A stretch of DNA of 64,000 nucleotides. Origin: Cochliopodium minus (lineage: Eukaryota > Discosea > Himatismenida > Cochliopodiidae). The notes below the pieces were generated by a model. The model did no database searches, had not been told where the DNA came from, and saw only the letters and a list, made by a program, of their open reading frames with translations. The stretch covers positions 332,658-396,657 of the forward strand of contig JAMYWO010000003.1 of assembly GCA_024220525.1 (NCBI GenBank), read 5' to 3'. The position numbers were made by a program, and so were the translations under genes. This document shows, piece by piece, positions 35,201 through 46,500 of the stretch; the first letter of the stretch is position 1, and each line of letters starts with the position of its first letter.

Positions 35201-37127
35201 TTCCCTTCTTTTTCTTCTCCTCCTTTATCTTCTATTGATTCAATTTTTTCTTCTTCTTTGGAATCGCTTTTATCACTTTTCTCTTCTTCTTTGGATTCGC
35301 TTTTCTCTTCGTCCTTTGGTTCTTGATCTACAAGATTTGTATCATCATTCTCGTTGGGATCTTTATCTTTTAATTCTTCTTTGTTCTCTTCTTCATTATT
35401 TATTTCCTTGATTGATAGATCATGTTCCTCAAAGGAATCATTCTGAACATTGAAGGACTTCTCATGTTGATTATTGAAGGAATCCTCGTTTTCATTTTTC
35501 TCGATGAAAGATCCATTCTTTCCCAAATTTATACTTCCTGCCAAAAAAGCAAGAGTACCCATCTCATCCAAACTCTCATCATGATTCTTTATCCCATCTA
35601 CGTTTTCATCTAAGCTCTCTTCATTGTTTATCTCATCTTCTTTATCATTTATCTCATCTTCTTCACTTTTTATTTCTCCATTTTTTAATTCTTCTTGATC
35701 AGAAAGATCATTTGATGAATCCTCTTTGTGTGAGTTGTTTTGATGTGCATCATTGTGAGGAATATTGCTTGAGCGAGTTTCATCTTTGGAATTACGCAAT
35801 TTAGGGGAATAGTTGTATTGATAAGAACTCTTTAATTCTGTTGATTGATCCATTTGGAAAGAATTGTCTCTGACATTTATTTCTTTGGAAATTAAGAAAT
35901 CTTCTTTCATCAATTCCTCTTCTGAAGAAGAACTGCTATCCTTTTTAAAAGGACTCCCTTTTTGATTAGAGAAATGATGATTATTCGATAAGAGAAGATT
36001 TTCCTCCTCTGTTGTTGATTCTGATTGTCTGATTTTTTCATCTTTTTCATCTTCCTCCACTATTTCTTTTAATTCTTCATTTTCTTCATCATCTATATTC
36101 TCTTCCTCATTGTCAATATTATCATCTCCACTATTCTCTCCTTTTTGAATTTTAATCAAATAAATTTTAATTTCATAAAAAAAATACAAAATGGATATAA
36201 AATTGGATTTATAATGTTAAAATGAATATATGTATAAAATATTTTACCTTTATCAGATTTATTTTCTTCAAATATTTCTTCTAATTGTTCTTTATCACTC
36301 TGATATTCATCTGCTTCTTTCTCAACAGAATTATTTTCATTTGAATTTTCTTCTGAAAAATCTTTTGGATCTTCTTTTTTTATTTCCACAACTTCAAATT
36401 CTTGTTTTGGTTGAATTTCACAGATCTCTTTTTCATTATCCTTATTGTATTTTGAATTAACAATATTTTCTTGATATATATTTATTTCGTTATTATTATT
36501 ATCACGTAATTTTTTTCTTGGAGAGGTATTCTCATTCTTTTCATTATTATCATTGATTTCTCTTTTATTATTGTTATCATTATGATGAATGTTGGGAGAG
36601 GAATTATTATTATTATTATTATTATTATCACTAATATTGATTTCAACAATTATATTTCTCTCTTCCTTTGGTTGTTGAATAATACGAGTAGATAAATTAG
36701 AATAAAATAAAGATTTTGGATCCAATTGGGTATTATTGGTTGGATTCATGGCAGGATAAAGATATGATTTTTTGATTTCGAGTTCTAATTTTCTTTCTTG
36801 CTCATCTTTCAAATCATCCAAGATCTTTTTTGCTTGAAGATCTTTTTTTCTTCTTTCATTCCTTCTCTTTTGTATTTCTTCTTCCAATTTTTGTACTTCG
36901 TCAACGTATTTAAAATTATCAGTGCTTTCTTGTTCATTTTCTTCAATTTTGCTGCTTATTTCATTCAAGGCACGAGGGGAATCATATAGATTGGATAAAT
37001 GTCTTTTTTCTTCTTGATTATGATTTATTATGTTATTGTATTTATCGAATAATGACTCTAAATAAAAATTAGAATCTTTAATGCCATGTTTAATTGATAA
37101 TATTTCATTTCTGTTATATTCCTTCAT
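32275..37127 (-). CDS. Large RhoGAP-domain protein with acidic disordered N-terminus
   Basis: Seven exons (37127-36248, 36140-33642, 33593-33417, 33357-33214, 33145-32783, 32718-32607, 32551-32275) sum to 1483 residues. The C-terminal domain (about 1295-1483) is a RhoGAP, which speeds GTP hydrolysis by Rho-family GTPases. The catalytic arginine is R1337 in GGFFHEGIFRISPK, followed by CHLIASLIKHFF and MDLKALALVFAPSFYLF. Residues 1-150 include a coiled coil (EEIQKRRNERRKKDLQAKK); the next 900 or so are dominated by Asp/Glu/Lys/Ser tracts with many Ser-Pro-like sites. The segment before the GAP domain (RALFILYEKLKNPFSGVPMR) looks folded but I cannot name it. The start at 37127 follows a possible acceptor, so a 5' non-coding exon is possible. 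Confidence 0.88.
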
Positions 37128-37737
37128 CTCTATTCTCAAAAATAATGGAATATAGATTCTTTTCAATATTTTTTTTTTATTTATTTAATTTATTTATCTA
37201 GCAATGTTAAATTCTATAATTAATTGTAAAAAATAAACCTTAATTATCTTCAATTACCTTACAAATTTAGAAAATCCACTTTAATACTAAATGATTACAA
37301 AATTAAACTTAAAATTATGAATAATATAAAAAAAAAATGAGAACTTTTTGTCAAAATAAAATTTTTAAGAACATATCATCTTAAAAATATTGAGTTCAAA
37401 TGTTATCTTTCTTGGAAAATTCTATTCTGTCAAATCATCCAGTGGTCTTATGAATTTGATATGGATATTTTAAAATATATATCCTTAATCGACAAATTTT
37501 ATTTCCATCTTCTTGACACAGAAAAAATATTGTGAAGAGGATGTTGGGAGAAAGAGACATGTCCAAAATATACAACTTTGTTAGCGGATATAAAATTTTT
37601 ACTGTTGTAATATTTTTGGACATCCCCAGAGAAAGAAAAGAAATTTATGTTATATTCATAGTTAATAATCGGTTTGGATTGAAGTATTTCTGATTTCTTC
37701 TTTTAAAACAAACATTTTTTATACACAATAAAATCTT
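37128..37737. other. Gene-free stretch between two minus-strand genes
   Basis: About 610 bp with no convincing coding exon. The part near 37430-37630 is less AT-extreme than the surroundings and contains the hairpin listed separately. Confidence 0.5.
37559..37623. repeat. Imperfect inverted repeat (possible RNA hairpin)
   Basis: The left arm ATGTCCAAAATATACAA (37559-37575) pairs with the right arm TTGTAATATTTTTGGACAT (37605-37623) with two single-base bulges, around a 29-base loop. Possible meanings are a structured 5' leader of the RhoGAP gene, a terminator for the upstream gene, or a remnant of a small element. No flanking target duplication was seen. Confidence 0.5.
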
Positions 37738-38471
37738 TTAATTTTGGAAAGTATCTTCAGAATTATACATTAGATGAATCACAGAAGATAATTTCTGAAT
37801 TTTTATATCTTGTTGCGAATTTCTTTTTTGAAGAAAATCGGTCTTTTCTTTTTCTTGTTTAACTTGCAAATTCAAATGCTCAATTATTTTTTTCTGCATC
37901 AAATCTGATTCTGATATTTTAATTTCTGCATTTTTATCATCTTCTCTTTTCTTTTCAACAACAAGAAGCAAAGTATTATGATAATCTCTAACATCCCTTT
38001 CCAATTCTTCATTCTTTTTTTGCAACAATAGGACTTGTTGTTTGAGCGAATTTATTTCTTCCAAATATACTTTCCTTTCATTTATCTCTTTTGTCACATA
38101 GTTTGATTTTTTATGTTGTTCATTTTCTTCTTTGATTTTTTCATTTGTTTCTAAATCTATTGATGATTTTGTTTGTATTGAGGGTTCTAATATTTGTTCA
38201 TCATCTTGTATTTATGATATATTATAAGTATTCAAATTATCAAAACATATATCATTACCTTTATTGATTAGATCATCTTTATATTCAATCAAATTTGTCT
38301 TTATTTCTTTTGTTTCTTTATTCCCTATATTCAATTCCATCCTCAACTAATAAAATGAGGGTTTATATTGGTATGAAAAAAAAAAATTATTACATCATTC
38401 ATATAAGTGAACAATTCATCAAATATTATTCCAACACTATTATTATTAGATTGATTGTTGATTGTATTCAT
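37738..38471 (-). CDS. Small coiled-coil protein of unknown function
   Basis: The start at 38471 follows ACAAA. Exon 1 (MNTIN...FDELFTYMND), a second exon (LRMELNIGNKETKEIK) and a third (DDEQILEPSIQTKSSID onward to 37738) join in frame. The rest is heptad-rich: YLEEINSLKQQVLLLQKKNE, ELERDVRDYHNTLLLVVEKK and IIEHLNLQVKQEKEKTDFLQ. I do not recognise a family. It is likely a rod-like or adaptor protein, roughly 210 residues long. Confidence 0.7.
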
Positions 38472-38831
38472 TTTGTGAAATTCTTTCAATTTTTTTTTTT
38501 ATTTTCCTTTATTTTTAATTTTTATTTAAATTTAGAATAAGCAAAAATAAGGGTAAATTTTGATTTCAGATATTACTATTTCAAACAATCACTGATTAAG
38601 TTTAGTTTAAAAAAATTATAATAATAATTCATTTCATCAAAATCAGTGGAACATTTTTGATTTTCCTTCAGTTTTGTATAACAACCGTTTTTTTTCTCCT
38701 ATTTTCAAAATATTTGAAACATATTTATTTAAATTTATCATATTTTCTCCGGAGATAAAAAAATAATAAAGAACAGTTTATTGTCTAGATCTTCCTTTAA
38801 TGGCGCTCTTTGGTTCATAAAATCAAATATT
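38472..38831. other. Gene-free stretch
   Basis: AT-rich spacer between the start of the coiled-coil gene and the stop of the PCIF1-like gene. I see nothing recognisable in it. Confidence 0.5.
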
Positions 38832-40066
38832 TTATTTTAAAAAATCATCTTGAAACATTTTATCTAAAATTGAGAAGTCGTAATCTTTTTTAAGTGAAGA
38901 AGCGAGAAGTACCCATGAAGAAGGGAACTTTGCTATTATTTTTTTATCAAACAAATTTGAATTTTCAAAAAAGTAGGTACCACCAGAAAAACAACTACAC
39001 TTTACAAAATGTTTATCTTTCATAATTTTTTTGTAGAAATCTGCATCCTTCCAGCAGGGAAGGCCGACAATCAAAATTGTTTCTTCATTTTTTTCGTCAG
39101 CTCTTTCACAATCAAGGATGCATTTATCAACAATTTCATCCAAAATGGTTGGTAAATAAGGAGTGTTGATCATTGCGTGCTTCCCTACTAAATCTTGATC
39201 AAAAAAAGAACCAACACTCCCAAATATGTAGTCTGTGTCTTTGAATAAACTGCAAAAATTTCCATTTTTAAGTTTTAACAATTGAGAGTTTATTGGTGAA
39301 GCAAATCCTTCAAGATCCAATCTAATTTCTTTATCTATTCTTTTAAATGCTATTTGTGGAACCTAACAAACAAGTTATAAAATTATTAGAAGACCTAGAT
39401 TGAAATTTTATTTACATTCCAATGTTGTGCTCCTACAATTTTAAATTAAATTTAAAAATTAAATTTTTTTTTCAAAATTCAACCTGGAGATATTGATTGA
39501 TATCTGATCAATGCAGTTGCAATTTGTAAATGTGTTGCTTTTTTACATAAAATATCTAATCTCTCTGATGATAATGATACTGAAAATTCTTTATATTCGA
39601 CTCTTGTGTTAGTTATTTTAATAACATCAATCTTTTCATCCTCAAAATTTCGGTTTAAATAATTTTCTACAAGATTACATAAATACTCTGTTATTTCTTT
39701 CCCTCCTTCAATCTCTTTATGTTCAAATTCTTGAATCATTTTGAGGGTGGGTTTTGAATTTTTTATATTATTTGATAAAACAGGATCTTTTAATAGTTCT
39801 TCTGTCATATTCGAGGATGACATCAACCATCTCTCCAATATATTTTGCGATTCATAATTCTTTTTAAAATCCTCAAATTTAATGTATTCTTTCATTTCTT
39901 GAACCAACTCCCATCTTGCATATTCTCTTCTAATATCTGGATAATTCTCTATTTCTGGAAGATTTGATTTTTTCCTTTTATTTTCTTTATTTCCTTGATC
40001 ATTATTCTTTAGAAATGGGTGATTTTTCTTATTTTTACTTCGACCTTTTCTGTTTCTATTTTTCAT
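38832..40066 (-). CDS. PCIF1-like (cap-adenosine methyltransferase family) protein with altered catalytic tetrad
   Basis: Three exons (40066-39484, 39432-39416, 39362-38832) give 376 residues. The C-terminal half resembles PCIF1/CAPAM, which methylates N6 of cap-adjacent 2'-O-methyladenosine in mRNA: QHWNVPQIAFKRI, LEGFASPINSQLL, CSLFKDTDYIFGSVGSFFDQ, then INTPYLP, ILIVGLPCWKD and CFSGGTYFFE. In PCIF1 the residues after GSVGSFFD contain the catalytic NPPF; here the matching site reads NTPY (residues 266-269). N6-methyltransferases tolerate [DN]PP[YF]; Thr in place of the first Pro is unusual. The N-terminus is basic (MKNRNRKGRSKNKKN), with a helical domain (YARWELVQEMKEYIKFEDFK). No WW domain is seen. 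The protein is shorter than human PCIF1 (704 residues). The middle exon is 17 nt. Confidence 0.75.
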
Positions 40067-40172
40067 TTTTTATTTTATTTATAATCCAGATTGAATGATC
40101 AAAATAACAATTTTGTCAAGAAAGCAATATTAAAGAGAGAAAATTTTAATAAAAAATTTGAGGAAAATGAAT

Positions 40173-43100
40173 TTATAATCTACCATGCGTAAATTGGGGA
40201 GAGGAAAGAGTGAGACTAAAAGGTATAGAAACAGGATAGTTGAGGAGTATTTGAGCATAAGTTTTGCCCTGCTTATCAATATTGAGAGAACTAAGACCTC
40301 CTCCACCAAGAGATTTAGTCAGAATGAAATTAAAAGAAAAAGAAGAAGGGAGGATGTATCTGGCTACTTTCCCTTTAACATAATGTTTGAAAAATTGATA
40401 AACATTTTCTTCGGTTAATGTTTTTTCAACAAAAGAAAAGAAAAGAGGATCACGACAAATAATACCTAATTTATTTTTAAAAATTACAATTTAAATCAAA
40501 AGATGGATTCTATTCTTTTTTTTCTTACCAATATTAGCAGAATCTCCTTTATCACCAGAACGTCCCCAACATAACTTTATAAGGGGAACTTTTGTAAACC
40601 CTCCTTCCACATTGGAACTGTAGGAAATATTTAACAAAGGAGATCTCAAAATGTTTGTCAAAGGAAGAGGTGTTTGAGGGTACTGAGGTGTGTCCAATAT
40701 CGCTTTAACTTTATTAAAAATAAAAAGATCAAAAATAAAAAAAAAATAAATAAGCAAATTTTTTACAAGGATTGGTTTTAGGAGAGGATATTGTGAAAGA
40801 ATAATCATCTTTGGATACTCTCAAAAGATTAGGAATCAACTCTTTTTTAACCAGAAAAGAATGATGTTCAATGATGTCACTAGGTGCTGGTCTTCCATCT
40901 CCTCCTCCAGTGACACCAGGAGCCATAGAAGTTGCGACAGGGGCCACTTCTTTACCAAAGAAAAACAATGCTCTCTTGTCTTCATGCGTAACAGATATTC
41001 TTAAGATCACTTCTCTACTATTCCTAGTGTTTGAATTTTCTCCATATGCTATTTTTTTTAAATAAATCAAATAAAAGAATTAGAAAAAAATTTTTTTTTA
41101 ATTTTGTGAAAAAGAAATTAAAAATATTCGAAATTACTTTGTTCAGCACCTATACATTCAACATTAATGTTTTGAGGTTCAAAATCAGGGATGGAAAACA
41201 TTTTTAAAATTCTGGAAACTCTGATGAAAAGACTTTTTGAAATGGCCTTTGCTTTCAAGTAAGCATTTTCTCCTCCCACCAAAAGTTGGATGGAAAGTCT
41301 TGTTCCTTTCATGTAAGTAGATGAAACTTTAAAATAATTAGTAGGTGGTCTTCCTATTTATTTATTAATTTTTTTAAAAAAAGAATTTTTTAATTTTTCA
41401 AATAATAAAATGGAGAAAGTGATTTTTTTTTGCCTCTTGCACCATCCACGTGAACTCTTTTTTTTTTTTTTTAATAAAATATTTAAAAAAAACTTTCAAA
41501 GTTTCTTCTTTAAAAATAATAACCTATTGCTCCATCTTTCTCCATTTTTAGCAGGTATTTCAGTAACTTGAACACTTCTAAAATCTACGATAACATCCGG
41601 TAATCTATGATTACATTTCGAGAATAAAAATAAAATAAGGTTTTTATAAAATTAAAATAAATAAAAAATTATAAAAACTAAAAGAAAAAAATAAAGTAAA
41701 AAAATAAAATAAAGAATAAAATAAAATAAAGAATAAAATAAAAGATAGAATGATACATGTAAGTAGAAGGGTCTCCTATTTCGTATAACATTTGTTCCAA
41801 AACTGTTCCTCTACTCACCAATCCACCTGTGTTTCTTGGTTTTGTCACAATGAAAGATCCATCAGAATAACATTCTATAATTGGATATCCCATGCTGAAA
41901 AAATAAATTAAAAATGTTTAAAAAATGAATAAAAAACATTAAAGTTTCTTTCCAAAAAAAAAAAAATAAAACGAAAAATTAAATAAAACTCAAAAAATAA
42001 AAATTTAGAAAAATTTACTTTGACCACCCTTCTCCACTTTCTTTGGTGCCTCCCGAATAAGATTCTTCCCAATCTGTAAAATTTCCCTTTTTAAAATGTA
42101 TGCCTAATTAAAAAAAAAAATTTTTTTTGAAAGTGGATTTGATTTGTTTACTCCTGTACATTGGGTAGCACATTCAATGATATGACCTATGACAAACAGC
42201 AAAAATTTTAAAAATTTTAAAAATTTAATAATGAAAAAAAAAAAGAAATCTACCAGCAACACTCCCTTTAGCAATCAAATCATAATTGTCCCAGTCCCAA
42301 CCATATTCATATACCAAAGGAGCCAAACACAAACAACTGTCGACAACTCTTCCTGTTACTATGATACTTGCTCCTTGTTTCAATGCCTCTACTATTGCCC
42401 TTGCTCCAAAATATGCATTCATTGACGTGAATTTTTCTGAACCTCCCACTTTTTCTTCTTCTCCCTCCAAACTGAAATTTTCCAATCCTTATTAAATGAT
42501 TAAATTTTTATTAATATTAAAGATAAAAAAATTCAATTTTTTTTATATTTCATTTAATTATTCACCTTTTTTTTCTTTCAATTGAGAGTACTGCGAAAGG
42601 ATATCATCTCCATATACTGCTGCTACTTTCACTTTCCCTCCAAATCCTAATTCCTCTAATAATCTCTCAATCTCTTCTTTTAATCCAAGAGGATTCCTTT
42701 TTCAAAAAAAATTTGAAATTTAAAATTAATAATTTGGGTCAAAAATAATTCCCTAAAAAAAAAAAAATTATTCAGGTTGGTGAGTTGCTTATTCTTACAT
42801 TCCTCCTGCATTTGTTATCACTTTTATTCCTTTTTGATTGATATCATTAAATAGAGGTTTCAAAACAGATTTTACGAAATCTGCTATATATCCTCCTTCC
42901 CCAGCTTTGATTGATAGTTTAAAATGTTATTTTATCAAACAAAATATTATATTTACCTCCTCCCTTATTATTCTTTATTTTTATTCCAATTTAACAACCA
43001 ACAAAATTTTGATATTATATTAACATTTTTACACGAGATTTAGATTTTGCCAATATTCCCATTGTTACTTCTGCAAGGTAATCTGCTATCAAATAATCAA

Positions 43101-43203
43101 TTTTCTCTTTTGATTTTACTAATTGAAAAGCACCAAATGATGAATCTCCCCAAAAAGCAGATGAACATCCAATTTTTACAATTTTATCATGATTCACTTT
43201 CAT
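40173..43203 (-). CDS. AtuA/DUF1446 family protein (acyclic terpene utilisation type)
   Basis: About 14 small exons from the start at 43203 to the stop at 40173. The N-terminal DUF1446 domain is unmistakable: [86 protein letters not shown], then [54 protein letters not shown] and [15 protein letters not shown]. The C-terminal AtuA-like domain shows [20 protein letters not shown] and [18 protein letters not shown]. AtuA was named from Pseudomonas acyclic-terpene degradation; eukaryotic homologues occur in fungi and protists and their substrate is unknown. At least two coding exons are under 25 nt (VDGARG near 41440-41460; a two-Gly exon near 42961-42967). Exon edges were not all resolved. Confidence 0.88.
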
Positions 43204-43549
43204 TTTCTCTTTATGATAATAAGCAATATTTTGGATAGAATTTTCTATTTCAAATTTTTTTTTTTTTGTTGCATATAATTCTTATTGAAATCAACCCAAT
43301 TCCAATCAGATAAATCATTCACATTTACAAAAGAAGTAAAATGGGAACATAAATAAATGATAACAAAAATAATAAATTTTTGATTGAAATATAAGACAGA
43401 AAGTTAAAATTTTAGTTAATTGTTTGTTAGAGATCCTCTTTGCAAGTCTTTACCTTTTTTAATTTATTATTTTTAACAATTAAAAAATTAAAAATAAAAA
43501 AAAAATTCACCAATTTTTTTATTGATATCCTTATTTTCATCTTGGAAGA
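43204..43549. promoter_or_regulatory. Divergent intergenic region, AtuA-like versus RING protein
   Basis: 346 bp, strongly AT-rich, with T- and A-homopolymers. No named element is recognised. Confidence 0.3.
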
Positions 43550-46500
43550 ATGCATAGTGAGATGGAAATAAATTTAGATATTTTTGGTGATGATAATGAT
43601 TATTTTTATAATGAAAGATTGGAAGATTCACCATTTTTTAATTCATCAAAAGATAAACAATACCTTAATCGAGATCGAGATAATGAGATGGAAATTGTTA
43701 AAAATTCTCCAAATATTAACAACATCCCCATAATCAATAATAATACTAACAAAAAAATACCTAATTTATCTCCAAATAACAAAAATTCATTTAATAATAT
43801 ACCAGAATTGGATATTCCAAAGAAAATGGACAGAGTGATTTTAAATAATGGAAATGATCTTTCAAAGAATCAAATAATACCCACCATAAATTCACATAAT
43901 CCAAATATACAACAAAATAAATCATCATCAAACTCCATTCCTGAAATTAGATCAAATTCTTTCGAAAATCGAAACATACCAAATATCCATCCTCAAACTC
44001 CAAGAAATCTCATTCCTGAGATTGGATCACCCCTCAATGAAAATGTTATCCCTCATTCAAATAACATACCCAATATCAAATTATCAATTGATGACAAGAC
44101 TTTTGTAACAAATAATTTGATAAACGATAACAATTTTAACAACAATATGAATAACAATAATAAGAGAAATAGTAATAATAGAATCCCTGATATCATTATC
44201 ATTCCACCAACAAATAATGACAATTTTTCTTTTGATATGAGCAATCTGGTCAAAGAAAGAAAAAATAGTAACAATGGAAATAATAATATACCAGAAATTA
44301 AACCATCTGGAAATAATATTCCAAATATGGTCTCTCCAAAAAGTAACATTCCAGATATTGATTTATTTTCTCAGAATAAAAATGCAATGAATTCAGACAA
44401 GAATCAGAAGAATTATTCAAAGCAAATTGAATCCACTTTTATAAATTCTCAAATCATTCCTGAGATTTCTCTATCAAAAGCCAACAATATACCAAATTTG
44501 GGCTTTAATATCTCCAACAACCATAATAACATACCCAATATCAACAACACCACCAAATCAACATTCAATAATTTTTCCTCATCTTCCGATAATATCATCT
44601 TCAACACTTCCAATCTTGTTAAAGATAGTGATAACAAGAGATCCACCTCTAGTGAAAGCAAATCTACTTTCTCTTCTTCTACTGACAGCATCTTTTACAA
44701 AAATAGCATCAATAAGAACAACAATATTCCTACCATCACCCCTTCCAATAAATTTGTTAATCAAATCAAAGATAATTCCTCTGAAAATCTTTTTTTCAAC
44801 AAAACCACCAATGTCAACATCAATGGTAACAGTAATAAAAACAATAGTTTTCAGGGAAACTCTTCTTCCACCTCCACCAATGAAAATTATTTGTTTCAAA
44901 CAAATAAATCAAAGTCTTTAAACTCTTCTTTTCTACCTCCCAATACAAGCAATCTCATCAATAGTAAAAGTGACATCAATAACTTTAACATGAATGCAAA
45001 CAATGGTAACAATATTAATCATGGAAAGAATGTAAGCAAGAATGTCAATCATGGAAATAATGGTAAAAAAGAGAATAAGGTGAATAAGGTGAACAAGGTG
45101 AATAATGTGATTGATATTTCAAGTTCTGATGAAGAACTTTCGGTTAAAAAAATTATTGACATTTCTGGTGATTCTTCTCCCAATAAAAGAACATTGGGAG
45201 ATTCTTCTTACAACAGTAATAAGCCTAACCCCAAAAAACCCAAATCTCAAAGTAAAGAAAACATCATCAACATCAACAACAATTTTAATGTCAACCACGT
45301 CAACATCATTAACAATAATTCCAACTCTTTTCTCTTTAACTCCAACTCTTTTTCCATCAATAATAACGCAAATACTACTAATAACTTTACTAACAACACC
45401 ATTCATACCAATAATAATATCAATACCATTACCAATAATAAAATAGATTTATCTCTTGATGATTTTCCTCAACCCAAACTCAACAACAATAACTTATTCT
45501 TTGAAAATAATAAAAATAGTAATAATGGAATGAGTAACAATAGAATGATGAATAACAATAATTATGATAATAACAATAATAATAACAATAATAGTAATAA
45601 CAATAATAATAACAATAATAGTAATAACAATAATAATAACAATAATAGTAATAACAATAATAATAATAATAATAACAATAATAATAAAAGAAGCGTTTCT
45701 CCTATTCCTGACATTAATGATTTACTTGGTGGAAAAAAAACCAACTTTGTATCTTCTAGTCACAACTTTACTTCCATTCATAATGACAACAACGTTTATA
45801 GTAACAACAATAACAGCATTTTTCAACACAATGCTGGTGTTATATCTAATATGAACCAAAATAATAATCAAAATAATTCTCATAATAATTCTCAAAATAA
45901 TTCTCAAAATAATAATTTTTTTAATAACATTAACACTAACACTCACTCTTCCAATAAAAATAATTTAAATTTCAACATTACTCTTAATAACAATAACAAT
46001 ACTAATCATGGTAATAATAATAATAGTAATCATAATAGTAATAGTAATCATAGTAATAGTAATCATAATAATAGTAGTCATAATAATAGTAATGTAATTT
46101 TTCAAAACATAACTACCCCTACTCTCACCAAATCCAATCATTCTTCTGTCCCTGATCATAACTTTAACAATCCTAACACTCCCTTTGTAAATGGTAATAA
46201 TAACAATAATAATAACATTCCCTTTATAAGTCACAACATTAACAACATTCCCTCTGTAAATGGTAACAATAATAATAACATTCCCTTTGTAAATGGTAAT
46301 AATAACAATATTCCTACTATTTCTGGTAACAGTAACATCTCCACTCTCAATAATATACCTAACTTTAACAATAGTAATAGTAACAGTAATATACCTAACT
46401 TTAATAATAATAATAATAATAATAATAATAGTAATAGTAATAGTAATAGTAATAGTAATAGTAATATACCTAACTTTAACAATAGTAATAGTAACAGTAA

